From the NCBI GenBank assembly GCA_035392025.1, contig DAOPMC010000011.1:1-34083 (forward strand): a stretch of DNA of 34,083 nt, read 5' to 3'. A program made the position numbers and the translations under genes. Source of the DNA: DAOPMC01 sp035392025. Lineage in GTDB: Bacteria > Bacillota_I > Bacilli_A > RF39 > UBA660. Each line of letters starts with the position of its first letter. Positions within the stretch are counted from its first letter, which is position 1. The notes under the pieces are model-generated. The model worked only from the letters and a program-made list of their open reading frames with translations, searched no databases and was not told the DNA's origin. Of the stretch, positions 17,039 through 26,286 are shown piece after piece.

Positions 17039-17068
17039 CTCATATTACTCCTTTATACAATAATAAAC

Positions 17069-17077
17069 ATTATAGCA
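17069..17077 (-). promoter_or_regulatory. Extended -10 promoter of the yqeG-trmK operon
   Basis: On the minus strand TGCTATAAT is a full TATAAT hexamer (17069-17074) with the TGN extension. The -35 region is poor. The start codon of yqeG lies about 30 bases downstream. It would drive yqeG, yqeH, dnaG, rpoD and trmK, which have gaps of at most 12 bases. Confidence 0.65.
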
Positions 17078-17123
17078 CATAAAATATTAAAAACCTATCT
17101 ATTAAAATATCTCCTTATCAAAA

Positions 17124-20045
17124 TTATAATTTTAAAATAACATTAGCAACGAGCTGATAATCATTGTACCTCTTCTCTACCTTTCCATTAATTTTTAGAA
17201 TATCTCCTTTTTTAATACTTACATTTTTTAATATCTTAGGAAATATTGTTATGGAAGCACTTGAAAAGGCATCACTACCATTAACAAACGCCATCTCTTC
17301 CCCATTTTTTGTAGTCACATTTTTTATTTTGTCAACACAAATTATAATGCTTATTATTTTGTTAAAATAATTGTCAATATCACAAGTATCAATGATATTA
17401 TTATTTAATAATTTAAACTTCTCAGTTTTATGTGAAGTAACATAGAAACCAAAAATTTCTTTCTCTTGTTCTAACAAATAATCATTATCAAATTCATCAT
17501 ATATTTTTATAATAGGTTTTTCAATGTCATTACTGCCCAAATCTTTTACTAAATCTACATAATTGCAAATAATATCTTTATTTTCTATTAAAGTCCTGCA
17601 ATTTAGATTAAAGTTTTTAAAAAATGAGGCAAATACCAATGATTCATATATTTTTTTATTATTAGTTTTATCATAAGTTCTAATCAAAAAATCATAAATA
17701 TCAGTAAAATTATTATTATTTCTCTCATTAATGATATAGTTTGCAATCACACTACCAACATTCCTGATCATCGATATTGGTAAAATTAAGTCATTATTAT
17801 ATATTTCATACTTATTAGTACTCAATCTAACATCAGGAGTTAGAATATTTAATCCTAATTTTTTTGCTTCATTAATATATTCTTTTGTCTTAGATTCACT
17901 TCCTATATGACCAGTTAATAAATTTTTATAGAAATATTTCTTATAATAATATTTTAGATATGCCATCTTATAGGAAACAATTGCATATGATACCGAATGA
18001 CTCTTATTAAACCCATAGCCAGCAAATTTCAAAATAGTATTAAATATATTAATGCTAACTTCCTTACTATAACCCTTATCTATTGCCCCATTTATGAATT
18101 TTTTTTCTTCATTTTTTAACACATCAAGTTTCTTTTTACTCATTGCTTTTCGTAATATGTCTGCCTCACCTAAACTATATCCTGCCATTTGATTAGCAAT
18201 TTGCATAATTTGCTCCTGATATATGATAATTCCATATGTTGATGCTAAAATATTTAATAAGCTATCATCAAAATAGCTAATACGCTCTTTACCATGCTTT
18301 CTGTTAATATAAGATGGAATATTTGACGCTGGCCCTGGTCTATAAAGAGCTATTGCAGCTACTAAGTCATTAAAAGTAGTTGGTTTTAGTTCCTTCAAAA
18401 ACTTCTTCATGCCATCAGATTCGAATTGAAATATACCTGCAGTATCACCTAATCTAAATACTTCATATACATTATCATCATCAAGTGGAATATTTCGAAA
18501 AATTATTCTTTTATTTTCATATTTCAAAATATCATCAAGAATATTTTTAATTGTTGTTAGATGCCTAATACCAAGGAAATCCATCTTAATAAGTCCATTT
18601 TCCTCTAAATAATCCATAGTAAATTCTGTCTGTAACATATCATCGACTACCATTACTGGTACTATCTCATCAAGCTTTTTTTTACTTATAACAATCCCTG
18701 CGGCATGAGTAGATGTATGCCTTTTATTATTTTCAAATAATTGTGCAAGCTGATACAAAAGTTTCAACATCTCATCATTTTCTATATAATTTAAAATAGT
18801 CTTATCTTCTTTTAATACTCTTAACTGATCATTAAATCCCAAATGCTTACATAAATAATCAATGTCTTTAATTGGAATATTTAATACTCTGCCAATATCT
18901 CTTAAAGCTTGCTTTGCACCAAGCGTTCCAAATGTTACAATACTTCCAACATTATCATTGCCATATTTTTCTTTCACATAATCGATTACTTTTTCTCTAT
19001 CTATATCTGGAAAATCAGTATCAATATCTGGCATTGAAATTCGCTCTGGATTTAAAAACCTTTCAAACAAAAGATCATACTTAATTGAATCTACATCAGT
19101 GATGCCTAGTGAAAAAGAAACTAATGAGCCCGCTGCACTACCTCTACCTGGGCCCACCAAGATATCATTATTTTTTGCATATTTTATATAATCATAAACA
19201 ACCAAAAAGTAATCCTCATACCCCATTTTCTTTATTATGTCAAGTTCTCTATCAATCCTATCAATATATATTTTAGTCAAATCATCGCCAAGTCTTTTTT
19301 TAATACCAGCATAACATAGTTTCTTTAAATATTTAAAAGCTTCCATATCACCATCAATATTATACTTAGGCATATATATTTCTCTACTTGCCAAATTAAC
19401 ATTACACATATCGCCAACTAACAAGGTGTTATTTAATACTTTATTGCTTACAAACTTTGATACTTCCTCACCAAATAAATAATTATTTTTATATATAAAG
19501 TTTATCCCTTCGGTAATATCTTTTGAATCTCGTATCATTAAAAGATATGGTAAATATTTATATTGATACTTTTCTAAATATAGTGTTTCATTTATAAAAA
19601 CATAGTTATATTTATTATCTTTCATTTCTTCTTCGTGTGATATTCCCAAATATAAATTATTAAATATTTCAGAATATGTTTGATATTTTGCAATATTTCT
19701 ATATTTTAATATTGCAATTAAATTCTCACTATATTTTTTCAATTTTTCAATATTTAATTCTTTCTTATTTTTTAATGTCTCCAATTTAATCAAATTTTTA
19801 TAGCCTAAATTATTTTTAGCATATAAAAGTATCTCTTCTCCATTAAATATCAAATCGAGACCAATAATAGGCTTTATTTTATTTTTAGTGCATTTATTAT
19901 AGAATTCCATAACTCCACAAAGATTATCATCACATATTGCGATAGAAGTAATATGCAGTTCTATACATTTATTTATAAGTTCATCAATTGTAATCATACT
20001 TGATAATAAACTATAATCAGTTTTTACATATAATGGTATATACAT
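17124..20045 (-). CDS. dnaE: DNA polymerase III subunit alpha, DnaE type, with degenerate PHP domain
   Basis: This is a replicative C-family polymerase. At 973 residues it is shorter than Bacillus DnaE (about 1,115). The PHP domain is first, but its metal ligands look lost: the HxH motif reads YVK at 6-8, the DDH stretch near 39-41 reads DDN, and the later DVH is DSK. The polymerase core is intact, with GPGRGSAAGS at 298-307 and the catalytic MPDIDTDFPD with Asp340 and Asp342. Downstream parts include HASTHAAG-like RHTSTHAAGI, ALYRPGP, the FNKSHSVSYA stretch and a C-terminal OB fold ending near VEKRYNDYQLVANVILKL. AGGAGGT precedes the ATG. A Gram-positive cell should also have PolC, not in this window. 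Confidence 0.95.
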   Translation of the reverse strand: MYIPLYVKTDYSLLSSMITIDELINKCIELHITSIAICDDNLCGVMEFYNKCTKNKIKPIIGLDLIFNGEEILLYAKNNLGYKNLIKLETLKNKKELNIEKLKKYSENLIAILKYRNIAKYQTYSEIFNNLYLGISHEEEMKDNKYNYVFINETLYLEKYQYKYLPYLLMIRDSKDITEGINFIYKNNYLFGEEVSKFVSNKVLNNTLLVGDMCNVNLASREIYMPKYNIDGDMEAFKYLKKLCYAGIKKRLGDDLTKIYIDRIDRELDIIKKMGYEDYFLVVYDYIKYAKNNDILVGPGRGSAAGSLVSFSLGITDVDSIKYDLLFERFLNPERISMPDIDTDFPDIDREKVIDYVKEKYGNDNVGSIVTFGTLGAKQALRDIGRVLNIPIKDIDYLCKHLGFNDQLRVLKEDKTILNYIENDEMLKLLYQLAQLFENNKRHTSTHAAGIVISKKKLDEIVPVMVVDDMLQTEFTMDYLEENGLIKMDFLGIRHLTTIKNILDDILKYENKRIIFRNIPLDDDNVYEVFRLGDTAGIFQFESDGMKKFLKELKPTTFNDLVAAIALYRPGPASNIPSYINRKHGKERISYFDDSLLNILASTYGIIIYQEQIMQIANQMAGYSLGEADILRKAMSKKKLDVLKNEEKKFINGAIDKGYSKEVSINIFNTILKFAGYGFNKSHSVSYAIVSYKMAYLKYYYKKYFYKNLLTGHIGSESKTKEYINEAKKLGLNILTPDVRLSTNKYEIYNNDLILPISMIRNVGSVIANYIINERNNNNFTDIYDFLIRTYDKTNNKKIYESLVFASFFKNFNLNCRTLIENKDIICNYVDLVKDLGSNDIEKPIIKIYDEFDNDYLLEQEKEIFGFYVTSHKTEKFKLLNNNIIDTCDIDNYFNKIISIIICVDKIKNVTTKNGEEMAFVNGSDAFSSASITIFPKILKNVSIKKGDILKINGKVEKRYNDYQLVANVILKL

Positions 20046-20082
20046 AACAATTACCTCCTATTAACATATTATCATATTTTGT

Positions 20083-20111
20083 TTGACTTATCGATAAAAT
20101 TATGATAAAGT
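20083..20111 (+). promoter_or_regulatory. Possible promoter of rpmB
   Basis: TTGACT (20083-20088), 17 bases, TAAAGT (20106-20111). The -35 matches at 5 of 6 and the -10 at 4 of 6 positions. It lies about 30 bases before the rpmB start. It overlaps the region that must also hold the divergent dnaE promoter. Confidence 0.4.
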
Positions 20112-20140
20112 TAATTAGCGAAAACAAGGGAGTGGATATC

Positions 20141-20308
20141 ATGGCAGTTAATGTATCAAATAGAAAACCTAACATTAAAAATTTAAGATCACATGCACTT
20201 AATACAAGTAAGAAAAAACAAAAATTAAACTTACAAACTATTAAATTAGATGATGGATCTAAAGTTAGAGTTTCTACAAAAGAATTAAGAACAATGAAAA
20301 AAAATTAG
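20141..20308 (+). CDS. rpmB: 50S ribosomal protein L28
   Basis: This is a large-subunit ribosomal protein. The 55-residue product starts at 20141, with AGGGAG upstream; an in-frame ATG at 20102 is rejected for lack of a site and because it falls within the promoter. The family core is visible as LRSHALNTSKKKQKLNLQTI, matching the NRSHAMNASKR..NLQ region of Bacillus L28. The N-terminal segment that usually carries a Cys (RKCxxTGK) is shortened and cysteine-free. It is convergent with rpe; in Bacillus rpmB lies beyond rpe, thiN and spoVM, so this is the same neighbourhood with two genes missing. Confidence 0.9.
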   Translation: MAVNVSNRKPNIKNLRSHALNTSKKKQKLNLQTIKLDDGSKVRVSTKELRTMKKN

Positions 20309-20326
20309 TTAATAACTAATTTTTTT
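20297..20326. terminator. Bidirectional terminator between rpmB and rpe
   Basis: TTAGT (20305-20309) pairs with ACTAA (20315-20319) around TAATA. The stem is flanked by 8 A on the left and 7 T on the right, so it serves as a terminator for the plus-strand rpmB and, symmetrically, the minus-strand rpe. It overlaps the end of both genes. Confidence 0.75.
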
Positions 20327-20948
20327 ATGCATTTTTTAAAATGTCGATGTTATTATAGTCTTCTAAAACATAACTACAACTTACTAATATATCAGCATTC
20401 TTAACATAATCTAAAACTTGATTATTAATTCCTCCGTCAACACTTATCTTAACATTTAAGTTGCGTCTTTTTATTTCACTACGCAACTTGTCTATTTTTT
20501 CTTTTGTGCTGGGAATGAACTCTTGTCCAGATAATCCTGGTTCAACACTCATAATTAGAACCACGGATATATCATTCAATAAATCATATATTGCTTCTAC
20601 TGGGGTCTTTGGTTTTATTGATATTCCAGCTTTAAACCCATAATTTTTAATCATATCAATATATTTTTTATAATCTTTTATTTCAAAATGAACTGTAATA
20701 TAACTAACATTATATAAAGCCATCTTCTTTATATATAATTCCGGATTTTCCACCATTAAGTGAGCATCAATCTTTTTAGTAATTTTGTCTAAAACTTTTA
20801 GAGTTTCCCCAACTGTTAAAAATTTATTTGGTACAAATTTATTATCCATAATATCTAAATGAATATAATCAGTATTGCTTTTATTTAAATCATCTATTAA
20901 TTTAAAAATATTCTTTTTACTTAGTATTGAAGCTGATACTTCTTTCAT
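20325..20948 (-). CDS. rpe: Ribulose-phosphate 3-epimerase
   Basis: This TIM-barrel enzyme interconverts D-ribulose 5-phosphate and D-xylulose 5-phosphate in the pentose phosphate pathway. The 207-residue protein shows SASIL at the N-terminus, YIHLDIMDNKFVPN with metal-ligand His and Asp, DAHLMVENPE, MSVEPGLSGQEF, and VDGGIN, all standard. It starts 4 bases after rsgA, with AGGTG upstream. It is last in the fmt-rlmN-prpC-prkC-rsgA-rpe run and ends at the bidirectional terminator. Confidence 0.95.
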   Translation of the reverse strand: MKEVSASILSKKNIFKLIDDLNKSNTDYIHLDIMDNKFVPNKFLTVGETLKVLDKITKKIDAHLMVENPELYIKKMALYNVSYITVHFEIKDYKKYIDMIKNYGFKAGISIKPKTPVEAIYDLLNDISVVLIMSVEPGLSGQEFIPSTKEKIDKLRSEIKRRNLNVKISVDGGINNQVLDYVKNADILVSCSYVLEDYNNIDILKNA

Positions 20949-20952
20949 ATTA

Positions 20953-21777
20953 TCACCTGAATTTTTCTACAAATTTTTTATAATTATCATATCTTGATTT
21001 CAAAATATTACCCATTTCTACCTGTTTAATTATTTCACAATCCTTCTCATTAATATGATTGCAATCTTTAAATGGGCAGGAATATTTTCCAAATTCTATA
21101 AATAAATCTTTGATATTTGAAACATTTGATAAATCAATACTTGAAAATCCTGGAGTATCTAATATCTTGCCACCTGATACCTCTACCAGTTCAATATGCC
21201 TAGTAGTATGTTTTCCTCGTCCTAATGCTTTAGATGTCTCATTTGTTTCAAAATTTAGACGCTTATCAAGTTTATTCATGAGTGTTGATTTACCACTACC
21301 TGTCTGTCCAGTAAACACCGTTGTTTTATTCTTAAACAATTTTTTTATTTTTCTTAATTCATCATTAAAAATTACCTTATATCCTATTTTATTATAATAT
21401 TTGACTATCTTTTTGTAACCTTTATAGCTTTTTCTATCAAGCAAATCCTTCTTAGTAAAGCAAATAATTGGTTCTATGTTATTTGCTTCCAATATTACTA
21501 AAAACTTATCTAATAAATCACTTGAAAATTCTGGATCAGCAAAACTAGTTACAACAAAAGATTGATCAATATTGGCAACAGCTGGTCTTACTAAACTGTT
21601 TTTCCGTGGTAATATTTCTAATATATAATTGTATTTATTATCAAATAACACATAATCTCCTACTAAAGGGGTTATATTATCTTTACGAAATCTACCTCTA
21701 CTTTTGCAAATAAAGACATCATTATCGCATAGTACAAAATAGTCATTGCTAAGTATTTTAACTATTTGGCCACGCAT
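20953..21777 (-). CDS. rsgA: Ribosome small-subunit GTPase RsgA (YloQ/CpgA)
   Basis: RsgA matures the 30S subunit. The 274-residue protein has an N-terminal OB fold, then a circularly permuted GTPase with CFTKKDLL (G4), TGQTGSGKSTLMN (G1), and LDTPGFSS (G3), and the C-terminal zinc motif CPFKDCNHINEKDC. Its ATG overlaps the prkC stop by 1 base (TAATG), giving tight coupling. In Bacillus, RsgA/CpgA is a known substrate of PrkC, encoded directly upstream here too, so phosphorylation by that kinase is a reasonable inference. Confidence 0.96.
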   Translation of the reverse strand: MRGQIVKILSNDYFVLCDNDVFICKSRGRFRKDNITPLVGDYVLFDNKYNYILEILPRKNSLVRPAVANIDQSFVVTSFADPEFSSDLLDKFLVILEANNIEPIICFTKKDLLDRKSYKGYKKIVKYYNKIGYKVIFNDELRKIKKLFKNKTTVFTGQTGSGKSTLMNKLDKRLNFETNETSKALGRGKHTTRHIELVEVSGGKILDTPGFSSIDLSNVSNIKDLFIEFGKYSCPFKDCNHINEKDCEIIKQVEMGNILKSRYDNYKKFVEKFR

Positions 21778-23525
21778 TATTCTCCAATACCTTCCTCATT
21801 ATTTTCCCCGCCTTCATCCGGATTTTCTTCCACCACTGGTATAGCCTTTGCTACTACAATTGTTAATGTTGAATTTTCTAATATTTCCGATTTTGCTGCT
21901 CTGCTTTGAGAAAGAATAGTTCCTTCGGTGCTTTCATTAGTTTCTTTATAAGAAACAGTTAAAATTATATTATACTTGTTAGTAAATGTACGAACCTCTT
22001 CAACACTCCACTTATCTTTTACAAAATTGGGATATTCATTTATTTCTTTTGGAATATATAAAATTATTGTATCTTCTTTTGTCATTACTGTCCCTGGATC
22101 AACGCTTTGTCCAATAATTTCTTGACTATCATAATCTGGAATTTCTCCGCCTTCTTCAGCAGCCTCTACTATTTTTTCTTCTATCGTTACAACGAGACCA
22201 TATACATTTTCCAAAAGCGTCTTTACTTCAATATAATTTTTCCCAGTCAGATCTTCCACCGTATATTTAATCACTCCCGTTGAAACATACAACGTTATCT
22301 CTGTGCCTTTTTTTACCGTTCTACCTATAGTTGGGCTTGTCTTTACAACTAAGCCATCTGCTAATTCCTCATCTTCTATTTTTAACACATCAAGTGCAAC
22401 AATTAACCCTTGCTTTTCTAACATAGATTCAGCTGCTTCTATTGTTAAACCCTTGACATCAGGAATTTTTGTTTCTGTAGTTTTTGTTAAAGCAGGATAT
22501 ATAAAAAATGCCCCAATTACGCCTAAAAACAAAACTCCGAGGATAATAAATAACCATCCTAAATTTTTACCTTCTTTTTTATCATCTTCCATAACTTGTT
22601 TCACAATACTATTTTCTACATCTCCCGCCAATTCTAATATTTTTGTATCACTTGCATCAAGATTATCATGTTTTAATTCTCTTTTAGGTTCATTTAATCT
22701 TTCTTTATTCAAGCAAGTATTTAAATCTTCATACATTTCTCTTGCATTATTATATCTATTCTTTGGATTTTTTGCTGCAGCTTTTCTAATTATGTTGTCA
22801 ATGCTTTGAGGAACATTTGGATCTATTTCTTTTACAGATGGAAGTTCATCTTTTAAATGTTTAAGAGCTATTTCAACCGCGTTTTCTCCTTTAAAAGGAA
22901 GTCTTCCTGTAACAAGTTCATACATCATAATACCCAGAGAATATATATCACTTTTAAGAGTTGCGCCCTTCCCACTAGCTTGTTCTGGTGGCAAGTAATG
23001 AACTGATCCCATAACTGAATTAGTTTGAGTAAGCTGTGTGCTATTAAGTGCCATTGCAATACCAAAATCAGTTATTTTGATACCGCCATCTTCTTTTATC
23101 ATAATATTTTGTGGTTTTAAATCTCTATGGATTATTAAAGCATCATGAGCAGTTGCCATAGCATCAGTAATTTGAAGCATAATATCAACCACTTCTTCAA
23201 TCGTTAAATGATCTCTTTTTTTAATTAGTTGTTTTAAAGTTTTCCCTTCAACAAATTCCATAACAATATAGTAATTGCCATCATCTTCGCCAACATCATA
23301 CATTTCAACTATGTTTGGATGAGACAAACTAGAAGCTGCTAAGGCTTCTCTTTGAAAGCGTCGTACAAATTTTTCATCATTTGCAAGGTCTCCTCTTAAA
23401 ACCTTAATTGCCACCAACCTATCTAAAATAGCATCTTGTGCTAGATAGACGTTTGCCATTCCACCTTCACCAATATTTTTTAAGATCTCATAACGATCAT
23501 TAATTTTTTGCCCCTTTACAATCAT
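21777..23525 (-). CDS. prkC: Eukaryotic-type Ser/Thr kinase with PASTA domains (PrkC/StkP/PknB)
   Basis: This membrane kinase senses cell-wall fragments and controls envelope and translation functions. The 582-residue start at 23525 follows the prpC stop by 1 base, with GAGGGA upstream; an ATG six codons further up lies inside prpC without its own site. The kinase domain is complete: Gly-rich IGEGGMANVY, Lys41, HRDLKPQN at 133-140, DFG at 153-155. One membrane helix is at about 323-346. Three PASTA repeats follow (from about 353, 418 and 491) and an acidic, Glu/Gly-rich tail. Pairing with prpC is universal in Bacillota. Confidence 0.97.
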   Translation of the reverse strand: MIVKGQKINDRYEILKNIGEGGMANVYLAQDAILDRLVAIKVLRGDLANDEKFVRRFQREALAASSLSHPNIVEMYDVGEDDGNYYIVMEFVEGKTLKQLIKKRDHLTIEEVVDIMLQITDAMATAHDALIIHRDLKPQNIMIKEDGGIKITDFGIAMALNSTQLTQTNSVMGSVHYLPPEQASGKGATLKSDIYSLGIMMYELVTGRLPFKGENAVEIALKHLKDELPSVKEIDPNVPQSIDNIIRKAAAKNPKNRYNNAREMYEDLNTCLNKERLNEPKRELKHDNLDASDTKILELAGDVENSIVKQVMEDDKKEGKNLGWLFIILGVLFLGVIGAFFIYPALTKTTETKIPDVKGLTIEAAESMLEKQGLIVALDVLKIEDEELADGLVVKTSPTIGRTVKKGTEITLYVSTGVIKYTVEDLTGKNYIEVKTLLENVYGLVVTIEEKIVEAAEEGGEIPDYDSQEIIGQSVDPGTVMTKEDTIILYIPKEINEYPNFVKDKWSVEEVRTFTNKYNIILTVSYKETNESTEGTILSQSRAAKSEILENSTLTIVVAKAIPVVEENPDEGGENNEEGIGE

Positions 23526-23526
23526 T

Positions 23527-24267
23527 TTATTCACATCCCTCATCTATAATTAAATATGCGATAGAAATATTATCATTTCCACCTCTATTATTTGCTTTTC
23601 TAATCAGTTTTATGACTTTTTCTTCAATTTCATTTTCTTCCAGTAAGACCTTTTCTATTTGTTCATCATCTAGCATCGTTGTTAGCCCATCACTACATAA
23701 CATGACTGATCTAATTCCCATATTGCAATCAAATACATCAATATCAATTGGATCATTAATTCCAAGTGCTTTCATCAATACATTTTTTCTAGGATGATTT
23801 TTAGCTTCTTCTGCGGTAAGTTCTCCTGCTGTAACCAACAGATTAACTAAAGTATGATCATGCGTAACTTTGTGCATCGCATTATCTTTAATAACATACC
23901 CTGAACTATCTCCAATATTACCAAATAATATATAGTCCTTACCTACTATAGCAATAACTAAAGTAGTCCCCATACCTTTACTTTCAGGATTTTCTTCAGT
24001 ATATTTGAAAATTAAACTATTTATCTCTGATACGCTATCTCTAATCCAGTCAACCGCCATCATCTTGTCTAAATGTAAAAAACTTTCATGGAATCTCTTG
24101 CCTAAATAACTAATGGCAATTGATGAGGCAACTTCTCCTGCTGAATGCCCCCCCATACCATCAGCAACTGCCATCAAATAACAACCTTCCATATTTTCAA
24201 CAATTATGACACTATCTTCATTATGCTCCCTTAATTTTCCTTTATCAGTAAGATAAAATGACTTCAT
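23527..24267 (-). CDS. prpC: Protein phosphatase PrpC (PP2C family, Stp1)
   Basis: This metal-dependent Ser/Thr phosphatase reverses the action of PrkC. The 246-residue protein has the PP2C motifs DGMGGHSAGEVAS, GTTLVIA, GNIGDSSGYVI, and near the end RKANNRGGNDNISIAYL with the metal-binding Asp. AAGGAG precedes the ATG. It begins 4 bases after rlmN and ends 1 base before the prkC start. Confidence 0.96.
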   Translation of the reverse strand: MKSFYLTDKGKLREHNEDSVIIVENMEGCYLMAVADGMGGHSAGEVASSIAISYLGKRFHESFLHLDKMMAVDWIRDSVSEINSLIFKYTEENPESKGMGTTLVIAIVGKDYILFGNIGDSSGYVIKDNAMHKVTHDHTLVNLLVTAGELTAEEAKNHPRKNVLMKALGINDPIDIDVFDCNMGIRSVMLCSDGLTTMLDDEQIEKVLLEENEIEEKVIKLIRKANNRGGNDNISIAYLIIDEGCE

Positions 24268-24271
24268 AAGA

Positions 24272-25288
24272 TCACTCCTTATTACTTCTTAGTTGACCAC
24301 AAGCAGCTGAAATTTTCTTTCCAAATTCTTTTCTTATAGTCACATTGATGCCTTCTTTTTTAAGTATATCATAAAACTTATTAATTTTTAAGTCATTACT
24401 TCTTTTATATGTCAAATTAACTGTCTCATTATAAGGTATTAAATTGACATAAGCATTCATTCCTCTTATCAATTTAGCAAGTTCTAAAGCGCATTCCTTA
24501 GTATCATTTACGCCGTCAAGCATAATATATTCAAATGTAACCCTTCTGTTTGTTACTTTAATATACTTTTTAACAGCATCAATTAGACTTTTTAAATCAT
24601 AAACTTTACTAATTGGCATAAGTCCATTTCTAAGTACATCGTTTGGAGCGTGTAAACTTATTGCTAAATTAACCTGATACTTAAAATCACTAAATTCTAA
24701 TATCTTAGGAACTATACCACATGTTGAAACTGTAATGTGACGAGAACCAATATTTAAACCAAACGGATTATTAATAATTTTTATAAAATTACAAATATTA
24801 TCATAGTTATCAAATGGTTCTCCAATGCCCATTATAACAATATGTGATATTCTCTTTTTTATATCTTTTTCAACTTTTAATATCTGCAAAATTATTTCGC
24901 TTGGAGATAAATTTCTCACTTTTTTCAGCGTTCCACTATTGCAAAATACACATCCCATATTACATCCTACTTGACTAGAAACACATAGACTTATTCCATA
25001 ATCATGAAACATGACAACACTTTCAATAAACTCTTCATCTTCTAATTTGAACAAGTATTTAATAACGCCTTCATCTTCTTCTTTTTTTATTAAAGAAATA
25101 TCACTAATTGAAAAACTATTTTCTAATTTGCTAATTAAATCCTTGCTTAAATTACTCATATTAGCAAAAGTATTTACCCTCTTGACATATAGCCAATCGA
25201 ATAGCTGCCTACCACGATACTTTTTTTCTGAATTATCGAGTAACCATCTTTCTAAATCTTCTTGTGTATAATTAAATATATTACCCAT
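24272..25288 (-). CDS. rlmN: Dual-specificity 23S rRNA/tRNA adenine-C2 methyltransferase RlmN
   Basis: This radical-SAM enzyme methylates A2503 of 23S rRNA and A37 of some tRNAs. The 338-residue protein has CNMGCVFC with iron-sulfur ligands Cys109, Cys113, Cys116, then VIMGIGEPFDNYDN, VSTCG and a C-terminal AACGQLR with the methyl-carrier Cys330. AAGGTG precedes the ATG. It lies 9 bases after fmt. In Bacillus rsmB sits between fmt and rlmN, and it is missing here. Confidence 0.96.
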   Translation of the reverse strand: MGNIFNYTQEDLERWLLDNSEKKYRGRQLFDWLYVKRVNTFANMSNLSKDLISKLENSFSISDISLIKKEEDEGVIKYLFKLEDEEFIESVVMFHDYGISLCVSSQVGCNMGCVFCNSGTLKKVRNLSPSEIILQILKVEKDIKKRISHIVIMGIGEPFDNYDNICNFIKIINNPFGLNIGSRHITVSTCGIVPKILEFSDFKYQVNLAISLHAPNDVLRNGLMPISKVYDLKSLIDAVKKYIKVTNRRVTFEYIMLDGVNDTKECALELAKLIRGMNAYVNLIPYNETVNLTYKRSNDLKINKFYDILKKEGINVTIRKEFGKKISAACGQLRSNKE

Positions 25289-25297
25289 TTTATCACC

Positions 25298-26233
25298 TTA
25301 TTTATTAAATTTTTGGTTTAATATAACATCTTTATTTATGCCATTTAAATAATCTTTAACTAGCATTTTTTTCTTTCCAGATACTTGAATAGATTCAATA
25401 ATTATTTCACCATCGTTAGTTGCTATTCCAAAGCCATCTGAATAAAGTTTAAAAATAACTCCTGGTTCACTATAAGTATTACTTCCTATTCTACAATCAA
25501 ATAATTTTACATATTCATTGTTTAATACTGCGTATGCACCAGGAAAAGGATTTAAACCTCTAATATGATTAAATATTTCTTTAGTGGTTCTATTAAAGTC
25601 AATATATTCTTCATCTCTATCTATAACATATCCATATGTTGCTTCCTTAGAATCCTGCTTTACCCTAGTTATTTTATTACTAAATATCATTGGCAATGTC
25701 TTTTCAAGTAAATGAGCCCCAATTAAACTCAATTTATCATGCAGTGTTCCAACTGTGTCAGATTCTAAAATATTAATAGATTCTTGAGTAATAATATCTC
25801 CAGTATCCATCTTTTCATCCATGAACATAATTGTCACTCCCGTTTCATCATATCCATCAATTAATGCGTGATGAATTGGTGCTCCACCTCTTAATTTAGG
25901 CAATAAAGAAGCATGGACATTAATACAACCATATTCAGGACACTCTAGTATCTCTTTAGGTATAATTTGGCCATAAGCACAAGTAATAATAATATCAGGA
26001 TTTAACGATAAAATTATATCAAAATCATTTCGTATTTTATTTGGTTGAAATACTTCAATTTCATTTTTTAATGCTAATTTTTTTATTTCAGAAAAAACAA
26101 TTTCTTTTTTGCGACCTACTTCTTTGTCAGGCTGAGTAACAACTAAAACGACATTATATTCATCTATTAACGTTTGTAATACTGGCACACTAAACTTTGG
26201 AGTACCCATAAATATTACTTTTTTATTTTTCAT
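25298..26233 (-). CDS. fmt: Methionyl-tRNA formyltransferase
   Basis: This enzyme formylates initiator Met-tRNA using 10-formyltetrahydrofolate. The 311-residue length is normal. Catalytic residues are Asn105, His107 and Asp143, within NVHASLLPKLRGGAPI and MDTGD. The C-terminal tRNA-binding OB fold is present. No promoter is obvious in the 24 bases between the terminator at 26258 and the start, so transcription may depend on read-through or on a promoter I cannot see. The deformylase gene (def), usually adjacent, is absent. Confidence 0.95.
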   Translation of the reverse strand: MKNKKVIFMGTPKFSVPVLQTLIDEYNVVLVVTQPDKEVGRKKEIVFSEIKKLALKNEIEVFQPNKIRNDFDIILSLNPDIIITCAYGQIIPKEILECPEYGCINVHASLLPKLRGGAPIHHALIDGYDETGVTIMFMDEKMDTGDIITQESINILESDTVGTLHDKLSLIGAHLLEKTLPMIFSNKITRVKQDSKEATYGYVIDRDEEYIDFNRTTKEIFNHIRGLNPFPGAYAVLNNEYVKLFDCRIGSNTYSEPGVIFKLYSDGFGIATNDGEIIIESIQVSGKKKMLVKDYLNGINKDVILNQKFNK

Positions 26234-26257
26234 TTATATCACCAGCTTAATAATAAC

Positions 26258-26286
26258 AAAAAAACTATGAAATTTCCATAGTTTTA
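26258..26286 (-). terminator. Terminator after the kinase-fold gene
   Basis: On the minus strand ACTATG (26277-26282) and CATAGT (26264-26269) form a stem around GAAATTT, extended by A:T pairs and followed by 7 T. It starts immediately after the stop codon at 26287. Confidence 0.8.

Noticed and set aside
17107..17123. Shine-Dalgarno AAGGAG on the minus strand in the dnaE-yqeG gap, possibly for a small peptide gene
   Set aside because: No start codon lies at suitable distance and no open frame follows.
20309..20324. Hidden spoVM gene (26 codons in Bacillus) between rpe and rpmB
   Set aside because: Only 16 bases separate the two stop codons, all of it terminator.
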